Assembly: GCA_963677755.1 (NCBI GenBank)
Contig: OY782506.1
Coordinates: 2,294,001 to 2,358,000, forward strand
From: JAIOSF01 sp963677755
Lineage (GTDB): Bacteria; Campylobacterota; Campylobacteria; Campylobacterales; Arcobacteraceae
Direction: 5' to 3'
Length of the DNA stretch: 64,000 nt
The position numbers and the translations under genes are program-made. Shown in pieces: positions 29,883 to 38,685 of the stretch. Every line of letters begins with the position of its first letter. The first letter of the stretch is position 1. The notes under the pieces are model-generated. The model did not search any database. It was not told the DNA's origin and saw only the letters and a program-made list of their open reading frames with translations.

Positions 29883-30818
29883 ATGGCAAGAACAGATCAA
29901 AGAGTTGGAAAAGTATTAGATAACATAGCTAAAACACATTATCCATTTAATGAAAGTGGTAACTATCATATATTGAGTTCACAAAAAATATGTGCGATAA
30001 AAGATTTATTAGATGAGATTGGATTTGATTCAATAATTCATGAAGAGTATGGGGTTTTAGCTTATAATAATATACCTCAAGGAAAAACAACTGTAGAAGA
30101 ATCAATTCAAAGTAAACTAAAAGAAACAAGCCTACTTGTTATCTCTCATATAGATAATATAAAAGAGTTTAATGAATCAAAGCTACAAGAAGAACTTCCA
30201 AAACAGTTATTAGATATAAAAGGCTATGAAGAACACTATCAAAAAATATCAGGGGCATTGGATAACACACTTTTAAATGCTATCTTACTTTCAATTATGC
30301 AGATGAGAAAAGTTAATTTTGATGATGAATGTAGCGAAGTTATGTTTTTCTTTTCTATTGGGGAAGAAAACTCAGATGAAAGAGGATTTGAAGAGTGTAC
30401 TGGCGTATCGAACTTTATGAAAGAATTTCATCAAGATCTTATAAAAAACAATACAAAAGTTATCAATCTAGATGTAACTGCACAAGAGTATCATGAGTAT
30501 AAACTTGATAAAGATATTGCTGTATTTATTGAATATGATAAAAGCTTACAAAAAGAGAAATTAAAAGAAGAAAATAGATATTCACCATTAGCAAGTTTTG
30601 TATTATTTGAAAAGTTATCTGATGATATACAGTTTTGTGATTATGGAGAGGATGGAACTAGTGATGATCTAGAAGATGTTACAAAATATGATGTATGGGG
30701 TGTAACAATTGGTTTAAATACTTATGGAGAGATTCATTCTAGTGAAAATTATACTTATATGAAACATATTGATAAGTATTTTAACTTTTTACATCAACTG
30801 ATTTTATTTTTAAAATAA
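29883..30818 (+). CDS. Zinc-peptidase-like protein (M20/M28/M42 type)
   Basis: 311 aa. No exact family name, but the order of motifs suits di-zinc aminopeptidases: HID at about residue 90 (VISHIDNI), Asp in GALDNTLLNA (about 128), GEEN (about 163), LDVT (about 199) and IHSSENYTYMKHID near the C-terminus. These could supply His-x-Asp, bridging Asp, catalytic Glu-Glu, Asp and His. The sequences around them are divergent, so substrate is unknown and activity unproven. AGGGA precedes the ATG. Its 3' end overlaps by 25 nt the convergent cREC gene. Confidence 0.6.
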   Translation: MARTDQRVGKVLDNIAKTHYPFNESGNYHILSSQKICAIKDLLDEIGFDSIIHEEYGVLAYNNIPQGKTTVEESIQSKLKETSLLVISHIDNIKEFNESKLQEELPKQLLDIKGYEEHYQKISGALDNTLLNAILLSIMQMRKVNFDDECSEVMFFFSIGEENSDERGFEECTGVSNFMKEFHQDLIKNNTKVINLDVTAQEYHEYKLDKDIAVFIEYDKSLQKEKLKEENRYSPLASFVLFEKLSDDIQFCDYGEDGTSDDLEDVTKYDVWGVTIGLNTYGEIHSSENYTYMKHIDKYFNFLHQLILFLK

Positions 30819-31123
30819 TTGTTTAAATAAGTTTCTATATTCTTTTTACCAACGGGATTGGCTGAGTGAACATAAAAATCAAAATCTTCTGGAAATTTGT
30901 AAATATTATCCATATCCATATCTACAAGCCACTTAACAAAATCATATCCAGTTGGAAGAAGATTATCATACTTATCGACACCTAAGTCATGATCAAAGCT
31001 TATAAAGTTTGGTATGCCATTTGTTTTTACATACTCGAGAGCTTCATCATAGCTTCTTACTAATATCCAGCTATCATTGGGGAGTTCTCTTATATCATCA
31101 AGGTATAAAGTAGTTTTTTTCAT
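30794..31123 (-). CDS. Stand-alone cyclic-phosphate-processing receiver (cREC) protein
   Basis: 109 aa. LYLDDIRELP (residues 5-14), ISFDHDLGVD (about 41-50), YDFVKWLVD and HSANPVGKKNIE (about 85-96) are the signature blocks of the cREC branch of receiver domains, linked in comparative studies to processing cyclic-phosphate ends of damaged RNA. The Asp-Asp pair and the Asp-His-Asp resemble receiver metal sites. No RNA ligase or end-healing enzyme is adjacent here. The gene converges on and overlaps the peptidase-like gene. Confidence 0.75.
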   Translation of the reverse strand: MKKTTLYLDDIRELPNDSWILVRSYDEALEYVKTNGIPNFISFDHDLGVDKYDNLLPTGYDFVKWLVDMDMDNIYKFPEDFDFYVHSANPVGKKNIETYLNNYFKNKIS

Positions 31124-31231
31124 TAATTAATCACCTTTTATATTGTATCTGAAATATATTTATATTATGAAAAATAAGATAAAAGATGTAACAATAGTAC
31201 TAAAATATAAAATAAATTTCCAAGGACTCTA

Positions 31232-31627
31232 ATGAACATACTAAACAATATCATTCAAACTATCAATAATGTAGAAATTCTAAATGAAACAACCCAAGAA
31301 AAAATGTTAGAAGAAAGAGACTTTTTTGAAAATTTTGAAATAACTAGTTTAGAACATGTTTTATTGGTTTTAGCTAGACCACTACAAGAAGGTAATCTTT
31401 TTTGGTTCAATAAAGCTGTTGTATTTATAACAACCGAAGTAGAAAATAATAATTTGAATATAACTCCAGAATTGAAAAAAACATTAAAACAATCACTTCT
31501 AAAACTAGAAGAAAAAATGCAAGATTTATATCTCTTTGAAGTAAAAAAAAGTGGTGGTTACTTTGATGATGTGGGAATAATAAGTAGCAGTTTAAGAAAA
31601 ATGAAAAATCTTATAAATAAGATTTAG
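31232..31627 (+). CDS. Unknown 131-aa helical cytoplasmic protein
   Basis: 131 aa, predicted almost all alpha-helical, acidic, with no signal or membrane segment. LEHVLLVLARPLQEGNLFWF in the middle is the most distinctive stretch. Family not recognised. CAAGGA lies 7 nt before the ATG. It is divergent from the cREC gene and converges on the YibQ-type gene 12 nt away. Confidence 0.55.
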   Translation: MNILNNIIQTINNVEILNETTQEKMLEERDFFENFEITSLEHVLLVLARPLQEGNLFWFNKAVVFITTEVENNNLNITPELKKTLKQSLLKLEEKMQDLYLFEVKKSGGYFDDVGIISSSLRKMKNLINKI

Positions 31628-31639
31628 TTTAGACTCAAA

Positions 31640-32737
31640 TTACAACTGATTGATATAAACTAAATCTAACCCTTCTAAAAGATGTTTTGATTCTTTTAGT
31701 GTTTCTAGTGTGATACTATATGGATGCCCTATTGCAATAGCAGTTCCAAATTTTTTGGCTGTTTTTATTGCTTTTTTAAGTTGTCCTTGAATGTATTTTT
31801 TATCTTTATTGTTATCTAAAAAGATATTTCTACTTAACATTCTTACACCATATTTATTTGCTGATATTGAGGCTACTGATGCAGCTGTCGTTCTACTATC
31901 TACAAATGTATAATTGTATTTTTTCAAAACTTTAAATAACTTATCCATTGCTATTTGATTTGAGGTAAATTTACTTCCTGTGTGATTATTTAAAAAATCT
32001 GCTTTTGGATAAAACTCTTTTACCTCTTTTATCCTATTTTCTATAGTTTCTAGGGAATCTGTAATATGTAAAGTTTTCTCCTCTTCATATTTAAAATTGC
32101 TCGCTTGAAGTGGTAAATGTATCATATAGTTATCAAGACCTTTTGCAATTTTTGAAGAGTTTGGATGTCCTTTGGTTGGAGGTAAAAATGACATATTAAC
32201 GATATATCCAATATGTAATATCTTATGTATTTGTTTTTTTGTTGTAACATCATCTATGATTATTGCTAATTTTGGTTTATAAACTTTTGGTTCTTGAGTT
32301 GTTATTATTGTATCATCTGGTTTATCTTTGAGTTTTGGTAACTCTTCTTTATCCATTTTTGGTTGTTGTATCTGTTCATGTTGAATATCCCCAACTTCTC
32401 CATAATCTGGTTCTTCAAAGTGAAATTTTGGTTGTTCAACTTTTTGTTCTTTTTTTTCTATATATGTAGTATTATCTGTATTGTTAGTATATTCTATCTC
32501 TAGTGCTTTTGTTTTTTCTTCAAATGTTATAAATTTTTTATTTTTCTCTATTAAAATTTGTTGTTCTTGTTGAATATCAACTGTTATCTCTTTTTTATCT
32601 ACAAATAAATATGCTCCAATAATAGATGCTAAAAAGATAGTAATTGCTATTGTTGTTACTATGGTAATTAGTTTTTGATATGTTTTTTTCTTAGATTTTA
32701 ATCTTCGTGGAGGTTTTTTGTGTATTCTTTTTTTCAT
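31640..32737 (-). CDS. Divergent polysaccharide deacetylase (YibQ/DUF610)
   Basis: 365 aa. A basic N-terminus (residues 1-20) and one membrane anchor (about 22-46), a charged, Pro-rich linker to about 150, then the NodB-like barrel from KLAIIIDDV with MSFLPPT, MIHLPLQ, FLNNHTGSKFT, FVDSRT and AIAIGHPY. These are the DUF610 signatures of a periplasmic deacetylase-like enzyme of unknown substrate. It lies downstream of ilvC, separated by a hairpin at 32747-32776. Confidence 0.85.
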   Translation of the reverse strand: MKKRIHKKPPRRLKSKKKTYQKLITIVTTIAITIFLASIIGAYLFVDKKEITVDIQQEQQILIEKNKKFITFEEKTKALEIEYTNNTDNTTYIEKKEQKVEQPKFHFEEPDYGEVGDIQHEQIQQPKMDKEELPKLKDKPDDTIITTQEPKVYKPKLAIIIDDVTTKKQIHKILHIGYIVNMSFLPPTKGHPNSSKIAKGLDNYMIHLPLQASNFKYEEEKTLHITDSLETIENRIKEVKEFYPKADFLNNHTGSKFTSNQIAMDKLFKVLKKYNYTFVDSRTTAASVASISANKYGVRMLSRNIFLDNNKDKKYIQGQLKKAIKTAKKFGTAIAIGHPYSITLETLKESKHLLEGLDLVYINQL

Positions 32738-32746
32738 ACAATATAC

Positions 32747-32776
32747 TTAAAACTATAGGTTTCCCTATAGTTTTAA
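32747..32776 (-). terminator. Hairpin between ilvC and the YibQ-type gene
   Basis: Perfect 13-bp stem TTAAAACTATAGG (32747-32759) / CCTATAGTTTTAA (32764-32776) with a TTTC loop. The T tract on the minus strand is interrupted (TTTTAAGTATATT), so termination may be partial. Confidence 0.55.
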
Positions 32777-32779
32777 AAT

Positions 32780-33802
32780 CTAGTTTGTTTCTTGATTTAC
32801 TATTTTATTTGAACCAATCCATGGCATCATTGCACGAAGTTTATTTCCTGTTACAGTTATTAGTTTCGTTTTGTCATTGTTTCTTTCAGCATTCATTCTA
32901 GGGTATCCAGCTTGACCTTCTAGTATAAAGTCTTTTGCAAATCTACCATCTTGTATCTCTTTTAAAATCTCTTTCATAGCAGCTTTTGATTCCGCATTGA
33001 TAACTCTTTTTCCAGATACATAATCTCCATACTCAGCTGTATTTGAAATAGAATATCTCATATCAGCAATACCACCTTCAAACATCAAGTCAACGATAAG
33101 TTTTAACTCATGTAAACACTCAAAGTATGCTAATTCAGGAGCATATCCAGCTTCTGTTAATGTTTCAAAACCAGCTTGAACTAAAGATGCAGTACCACCA
33201 CAAAGAACAGCTTGCTCTCCAAATAGGTCAGTTTCTGTTTCATCTTTGAAAGTTGTTTCAATAATTGCAGTTCTTCCACCACCAATTGCTGATGCGTAAG
33301 AAAGTGCTAACTCTTTTGTAGTTCCACTTGGGTTTTGACCAACGGCAATAAGATCAGGAATTCCTCCACCTCTTACAAACTCAGATCTTACTGTATGACC
33401 TGGAGCTTTTGGAGCTATCATTGTTACATTAATATCTTTTCTTGGAATAATTCTTCCATAATGAATATTAAAACCATGTCCAAATGCAATAGTTGCACCC
33501 TCTTTTAAGTTTGGCTCAATTTCGTTAGCATAAATTTCTGCTTGATTTTCATCTGGTAATAAAATCATAACAACATCAGCAGCAGCTGATGCTTCTGCAA
33601 CTGTTAAAGTTTCAAAACCTTTAGCTTCAGCTTTTGCCCAAGAAGATCCACCTTTTCTTAACCCAACACATACTTCAACTCCACTATCTCTTAAGTTTTC
33701 TGCGTGTGCGTGACCTTGTGAACCGAAACCTATCATTGCTACTTTTTTTGATTTGATTAAGTCGATATTACAATCTTTGTCATAATAAACATTTAATGCC
33801 AT
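32780..33802 (-). CDS. ilvC: Ketol-acid reductoisomerase
   Basis: 340 aa from ATG at 33802, which has AAAGGA upstream and gives the usual MALNVYYDKD start; an upstream in-frame ATG at 33844 would add 14 residues. The NADPH-binding motif GFGSQGHAHAENLRDSG and class I length are clear, with metal-binding DLFGEQAVLCGG and FECLHELKLIVDL. It converts acetolactate or acetohydroxybutyrate to the dihydroxy acid in branched-chain amino-acid synthesis. Confidence 0.97.
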   Translation of the reverse strand: MALNVYYDKDCNIDLIKSKKVAMIGFGSQGHAHAENLRDSGVEVCVGLRKGGSSWAKAEAKGFETLTVAEASAAADVVMILLPDENQAEIYANEIEPNLKEGATIAFGHGFNIHYGRIIPRKDINVTMIAPKAPGHTVRSEFVRGGGIPDLIAVGQNPSGTTKELALSYASAIGGGRTAIIETTFKDETETDLFGEQAVLCGGTASLVQAGFETLTEAGYAPELAYFECLHELKLIVDLMFEGGIADMRYSISNTAEYGDYVSGKRVINAESKAAMKEILKEIQDGRFAKDFILEGQAGYPRMNAERNNDKTKLITVTGNKLRAMMPWIGSNKIVNQETN

Positions 33803-33920
33803 TTTAATTCCTTTTGTTATATTGATTTCGCGATTATACCTCAAAAAACTATTACTTTAGCTTAACTAGTTTTACCATAATTTAGGTATCATTATAAAAA
33901 TCTACGAGCAAGGAAACCAT

Positions 33921-35687
33921 TTGGATTATTTAAAAAAAATATATGAAGAGCAGACTAAGCCAATTGTAAAATTGATAAATGATGAATATATTTTAAATAG
34001 TAAATATAAAATAGGAACAATAATCCTTATAAATAACAATGCCATCTTAAATCTCGACAACAATCGATCTCAAAAAATATATATAGACCACGAACATCTT
34101 AATGGTGCTTATAATCACGACATTGTTTTAGTACAAGTCTTATTTAATCCAAAAGGAAAAATAAAAGCAAAAGTAATTGAGGTGTTGGAGAGGTCTAACC
34201 ATAGTATTCTTTGTTATGTAAAAGATTGTAACCTTTATACTGTAAAAGAAAATGCATTTATTGATTGCGAAGTCATAAATAATAGAGATGGAGATATAGT
34301 ACTTTTTGAAAAAGGAAAAATCATCAAAGTCTTTGGCAACATTGCAGATGCTAAAATTGATGAAAAAATATCTTTGTACTTGTATAATGAATTTTATAGA
34401 TTAGAACCTATGGAATCTCTTGAATTTAACAAACTTAATACTAAAGATAGAGTTGATTTAACAAATCTTGATTTTTGTACAATTGACCCAGTCAGTGCAA
34501 AAGACTATGATGATGCAATATATTATGATGAAAATACTCAAGAACTTTATGTTGCAATAGCAGATGTAAGTGCTTATGTAAAAGAGGGAAGTGCACTTGA
34601 CTTAGAAGCTTACAAACGTTCTTTTACCGTATATTTACCAAACAAAATGCTTCCAATGCTTCCATTTGAACTAAGTACAAATCTTTGTTCACTTGTACCA
34701 AACGAGACTAGACCTGCTTATGTGTTTAAAATGAAACTAGATATTAAAAATCAAAAAGTAGTTCAAAGTTCTGTTTTTGAAGCATTAATCAAATCAAAGA
34801 ATAGATACTCTTATGAACAAATTGATGAAACACTAGAGGAGAATAATCCAAATAATCCTCAAGTAAAACTCTATGAAATTACAAAAAAATTTCGTACAAA
34901 AAGATTAAAAAATGGGTATGACTTTAGAAGCGATGAAGTTCAACTTATTTTAGATGAAGAGGAAAAACTTACAGGGTTTGCCACTGAAACCTCATCTGCT
35001 TCACATAGTTTAGTAGAAGAGTGTATGCTTTTAACTAATCAAGAAGCAGCAAAAAAACTCAAACTAACAGGTATTTTTAGAGTGCATGATGAACCATCAT
35101 CTTCAAAAATAAAAAAACTTCTTGATGATGTCAATGCATTAGGAATAAAAGCACAACTTAAAGATGATATTCATTCTACTATAGTAAGTATTCAACAAAA
35201 AGCCTCAAATGTTGGTCTTAAACAAGAGGTTGATGAACTTATCATTCAAGCACAACAACAAGCAAGTTATAGTAGTTTAAAAAGGGAACATTTTGGGTTA
35301 GGTTTTAAAGACTATTCACATTTTACTTCTCCCATAAGAAGATATGCTGATTTAGTACTTCATCGTATATTAAAAACAAACAAAATACCTCAAAACATTG
35401 AAGAGATATGTGAATATGTTAGTACAAAAGAGAGAGAAATCGCAACACTTGTTTGGGATTATGAAGATAGAAAATATGCTCGATATTTAAGTAACCATCT
35501 ACATAAAACTTTTCAAGCAACACTTGTGGATACTGAAAATAGTATCGTTAAACTTGATGTTGAAGTAAAAGGGGCAAGAGTTTATATAGATAATTATGCA
35601 GGTGAAAAACTTTTTTCACAAGTTATTGTGAAAATAATTAGTAGTGACATTATCTCTAAAAAAATAATTGGAACTATTCAAAGATAA
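33921..35687 (+). CDS. rnr: RNase R/RNase II family exoribonuclease
   Basis: 588 aa, shorter than E. coli RNase R (813) and near Campylobacterota versions. Start is TTG with AAGGA six nt before. Residues 1-170 are cold-shock-like strands, the RNB catalytic domain covers about 180-500 with CTIDPVSAKDYDDAI (metal-binding Asp residues), LPNKMLPMLP and HFTSPIRRYADL. A short S1-like OB segment ends the protein without the Lys-rich tail. It degrades RNA 3' to 5'. It is divergent from ilvC. Confidence 0.92.
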   Translation: MDYLKKIYEEQTKPIVKLINDEYILNSKYKIGTIILINNNAILNLDNNRSQKIYIDHEHLNGAYNHDIVLVQVLFNPKGKIKAKVIEVLERSNHSILCYVKDCNLYTVKENAFIDCEVINNRDGDIVLFEKGKIIKVFGNIADAKIDEKISLYLYNEFYRLEPMESLEFNKLNTKDRVDLTNLDFCTIDPVSAKDYDDAIYYDENTQELYVAIADVSAYVKEGSALDLEAYKRSFTVYLPNKMLPMLPFELSTNLCSLVPNETRPAYVFKMKLDIKNQKVVQSSVFEALIKSKNRYSYEQIDETLEENNPNNPQVKLYEITKKFRTKRLKNGYDFRSDEVQLILDEEEKLTGFATETSSASHSLVEECMLLTNQEAAKKLKLTGIFRVHDEPSSSKIKKLLDDVNALGIKAQLKDDIHSTIVSIQQKASNVGLKQEVDELIIQAQQQASYSSLKREHFGLGFKDYSHFTSPIRRYADLVLHRILKTNKIPQNIEEICEYVSTKEREIATLVWDYEDRKYARYLSNHLHKTFQATLVDTENSIVKLDVEVKGARVYIDNYAGEKLFSQVIVKIISSDIISKKIIGTIQR

Positions 35688-35748
35688 ATTGATTTTTTCC
35701 ATTGAATACTATATAATTCTATCTATATTTTATTAAAAAGGATTTCAT

Positions 35749-36171
35749 ATGCATGTGATTTGTCCTCACTGTTTAAGTGTCAATAATATTCCAAAAAAAG
35801 ATAGTTACTCCAAAGCTAACTGTGGAAAATGTAAAAACTCACTTCTTGATACAAAACCTATTAACTTAACCTCTCAAAATTTTGATGAAGTCTTAGTAAA
35901 TAGCGATATTCCTGTTATTGTTGATTTTTGGGCGCCTTGGTGTGGTCCTTGTAAAATGATGGGTCCAACTTTTGAAAATACTGCGAAAAACTATCCATTA
36001 AAAGTATTATTTACAAAAGTAAATACCCAAGATGAACAGAATCTTGGTGTAAAATTTGGTATTCAAAGTATTCCAACTCTTATGATATTTAAAAATGGTA
36101 AAGAGGTAGAAAGAGTTTCTGGGGCATTAGATGAAAATAACCTAAAGATGTTTATCTCAAAACATCTTTAA
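35749..36171 (+). CDS. trxC: Thioredoxin 2 (TrxC-type, zinc-binding N-terminus)
   Basis: 140 aa. The N-terminal zinc ribbon has CPHC (residues 5-8) and CGKC (27-30). The thioredoxin domain follows, with active site WCGPC (residues 64-68) after VDFWAP, and the cis-Pro in IQSIPTLMIF. It reduces disulfides in the cytoplasm and in E. coli is induced by oxidative stress. Own -10-like sequence lies in the 60-nt gap after rnr; AAGGA precedes the ATG. Confidence 0.95.
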   Translation: MHVICPHCLSVNNIPKKDSYSKANCGKCKNSLLDTKPINLTSQNFDEVLVNSDIPVIVDFWAPWCGPCKMMGPTFENTAKNYPLKVLFTKVNTQDEQNLGVKFGIQSIPTLMIFKNGKEVERVSGALDENNLKMFISKHL

Positions 36172-36180
36172 AATATTTTT

Positions 36181-38238
36181 TTAGAAACTTGCCCACTCAT
36201 CATCTTTTATTTTAGAAGTTATAGGAGAGATAGAACCTTTTTTATTTACAGCTTGAAGATTATCTGTTGAGTTTTTTTTACTTGATGTTTCTTTTTCTGC
36301 AAGTTGATTATTGTCCATTGATTGTGCTTTAACACTGTCTTTTCCTATAAACTCTCTTTCATTTGCACTTGATACAACAACTTTTGCTATTGTATCTGTT
36401 TGAACTGCTATTGAGTATGTGTTTGAAGCAATACTTGCATTTTCTTGTGTTTGACTATCTATTGAGTTAATGGCATCATTAATCTGCATAATACCACTTT
36501 GTTGTTCTTGTGATGAACTTGTAACATTATTGATAAGTTCAATTGTTTTTGAGATATTATCATTAAGATTAGTATATCCATCTATCATCTTATCTGATAT
36601 ACTTTTCCCTTCATTTGCTTTTGTTGTAGCATTTTGAACAAGTGTTTTTATCTCATTTGCAGCATCTGCACTTCTAGAAGCTAAGTTTCTTACCTCTTGT
36701 GCAACAACTGCAAATCCTTTTCCAGCTTCACCTGCTGTTGCAGCTTCTACTGCTGCATTGAGGGACAAGATATTTGTTTGGAATGATATTTGATCAATAA
36801 CAGATATTGCTTCATTTATGGCATTTACTTCTGCATCTATTTCATTCATAGCACCTGTAGTTTGTTTTGCTAAATCTTCTCCATCATTTGCTGACTTTGT
36901 TACTTGTGAAGCTAAAGTAGCCATTTGATTTATTGTTTGTGTACTTGTAGTTATATTATTTGTAACCTCTTCAATAGCAGCAGCTGTTTCTTCAAATCTT
37001 GCAGCTGCATCATTTGAATTTTTATTGAGTATATCTACATTTTTTAATAATATATGACTACTATTTTCTAAAGTCATTCCACTTTGTTTATTGTTGATTA
37101 ACATCTCTGTAATAGAATCAGCTACATGATTTACACCATTTGCTAACCTTAATAGATGATCTTTAACACCATCTGTTTTAACTTTATCTCTATAATCATA
37201 GTTAGAAAAGTTTTCCAATACTTTTAATATAGAATCAATATTTTTTTCTATATTTTCACCCATTTTATTTAATAAGTTTGTTAACTCTTTTAATGCAGGA
37301 TTGTTACTAGTTATTTTAACCCGTTGAGATAAATCTCCTTTTTCAAAATCTTCTAAAACATCTATTGCATCATCTATAACTTTTCTATCCTCTTCCAAAT
37401 CTTTTTTTATGGTAGTTATATTTTCATTTACTACTTTTGCCATATCACCTATTTCATTGTCAGGTTCTTCTAACATATGGGTACTTGTTGTTTTTTTATT
37501 AAGATAGTCAAAAAACTCAAATAGATTCTTTTTGAAATTTTTTATTAATGAAGATATGTTTTTAGATACAATAGAAAATATCAAACTAAAAGTTATAATT
37601 GCAATTAAACTAATAATAATATTTTGAGTAACTGTATTTGAGACAATTGTATCTGTATTTTCAATACTTTCTGATATTTCTCCAAATTTTTGATTGAATT
37701 TATCTGTTGTTTTATCTACTAAATTATCTATATGATTAAAAAGCTTTAATTCTATTGGTTTTACTTCATCAGCAAGAATTTCTCTACCATACTCTTCATC
37801 TTCTTCTATCTCTTCTTGTAAAACTTCCAAAATAAGATGGTATGTTTTAAACTCTTTTTTCATACTAGTATGCATATCATGAAGCGCTTTATTAGATTTT
37901 TTATATTTATTTAAAAATTCTTTTAACTCTAATATTCTTTGGTTTGTAATTACCAACTCTTTTTTATAATTTTCATTTTCAAATACTGGCTTTTTAGCAA
38001 TAATACTTTCAAAAGCTTCCATTTTTGTAAGTGTAACACTTAACTTAATATCTTTTGCAATTGAGTTTAAAATGAGAGTTTGTTCTTTGAGTAGTTTATT
38101 GCTTATTTTAATATCATTGATATTTGTCGACATTGCACTCATAGCAAAGTATCCACTTAAGGCTAAAACCAATAAGAAAACAACCCCAATAATATTCAAT
38201 ACAACTAATTGACTTGAAATTTTCATATTCTTCAACAT
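36181..38238 (-). CDS. Methyl-accepting chemotaxis protein with C-terminal EWASF
   Basis: 685 aa. One transmembrane helix near residues 12-32, a periplasmic helical sensor region to about 205, a second helix (about 208-225), HAMP-like segments, then the signalling domain with the hairpin tip IDQISFQTNILSLNAAVEAATAGEAGKGFAVVA. A low-complexity linker leads to the end, EWASF, which fits the aromatic-xx-aromatic pattern of the CheR/CheB-docking pentapeptide (NWETF in E. coli). Ligand unknown. Confidence 0.93.
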   Translation of the reverse strand: MLKNMKISSQLVVLNIIGVVFLLVLALSGYFAMSAMSTNINDIKISNKLLKEQTLILNSIAKDIKLSVTLTKMEAFESIIAKKPVFENENYKKELVITNQRILELKEFLNKYKKSNKALHDMHTSMKKEFKTYHLILEVLQEEIEEDEEYGREILADEVKPIELKLFNHIDNLVDKTTDKFNQKFGEISESIENTDTIVSNTVTQNIIISLIAIITFSLIFSIVSKNISSLIKNFKKNLFEFFDYLNKKTTSTHMLEEPDNEIGDMAKVVNENITTIKKDLEEDRKVIDDAIDVLEDFEKGDLSQRVKITSNNPALKELTNLLNKMGENIEKNIDSILKVLENFSNYDYRDKVKTDGVKDHLLRLANGVNHVADSITEMLINNKQSGMTLENSSHILLKNVDILNKNSNDAAARFEETAAAIEEVTNNITTSTQTINQMATLASQVTKSANDGEDLAKQTTGAMNEIDAEVNAINEAISVIDQISFQTNILSLNAAVEAATAGEAGKGFAVVAQEVRNLASRSADAANEIKTLVQNATTKANEGKSISDKMIDGYTNLNDNISKTIELINNVTSSSQEQQSGIMQINDAINSIDSQTQENASIASNTYSIAVQTDTIAKVVVSSANEREFIGKDSVKAQSMDNNQLAEKETSSKKNSTDNLQAVNKKGSISPITSKIKDDEWASF

Positions 38239-38269
38239 TTTATTACCCTTTTATTGTGTGTAAATGTTT

Positions 38270-38524
38270 CTATTTTACTAATTTTTTTAAATCTTTAGGA
38301 TGATATTTTGTTTTACAATTTTTTAAGTCTGTTACATTTTTTGCAGCTTTTACGCATGCTAATTTTTTTGATAAAAAATCTTGAGCTGCAGCATTTCCTT
38401 GATATTTTTCAATTTTAGAATTAATTCTACTATCCATCATCTCATATTTTTTCTCAAATTCACCCGCATTTAAAGCAGTTACTGTAAGTACTGTTGCAAT
38501 AGTCCCTATTAAAATCTTTCTCAT
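38270..38524 (-). CDS. Small secreted Lys-rich protein, unknown
   Basis: 84 aa from ATG at 38524, chosen because AAGGAG precedes it and it starts a clean signal peptide (MRKILIGTIATVLTVTALNA, cleavage near residue 20). The frame extends 11 codons upstream with no ribosome site. The mature part is about 63 aa, basic, with two Cys (in ACVKAAK and NCKTKYH) that could form a disulfide. Family not recognised. It lies just upstream of the chemoreceptor gene on the same strand. Confidence 0.7.
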   Translation of the reverse strand: MRKILIGTIATVLTVTALNAGEFEKKYEMMDSRINSKIEKYQGNAAAQDFLSKKLACVKAAKNVTDLKNCKTKYHPKDLKKLVK

Positions 38525-38634
38525 AATCTTCTCCTTAGTCTTTATTAAATTACACAATGATTACATAATTTACTTTAAAGTTACAACTAAAATTATTTTA
38601 TAGTAATAAAAAATTTTATTTATTGGGCATAAAA

Positions 38635-38664
38635 AAAGCCAACTAACAAAAATTAGTTGGCTTT
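38635..38664 (-). terminator. Intrinsic terminator of the rhodanese pair
   Basis: Perfect 12-bp stem AAAGCCAACTAA (38635-38646) / TTAGTTGGCTTT (38653-38664). On the minus strand seven Ts follow. It sits 22 nt after the stop of the rhodanese-MBL gene. Confidence 0.85.
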
Positions 38665-38685
38665 AATTTTAAAAACTTAATACTT

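Noticed and set aside
24627..31640. Integrated phage or transposon as a source of the accessory genes.
   Set aside because: No integrase, transposase, direct repeats or tRNA-end duplication was visible; the Xer gene at 48.4 kb looks like a housekeeping gene.
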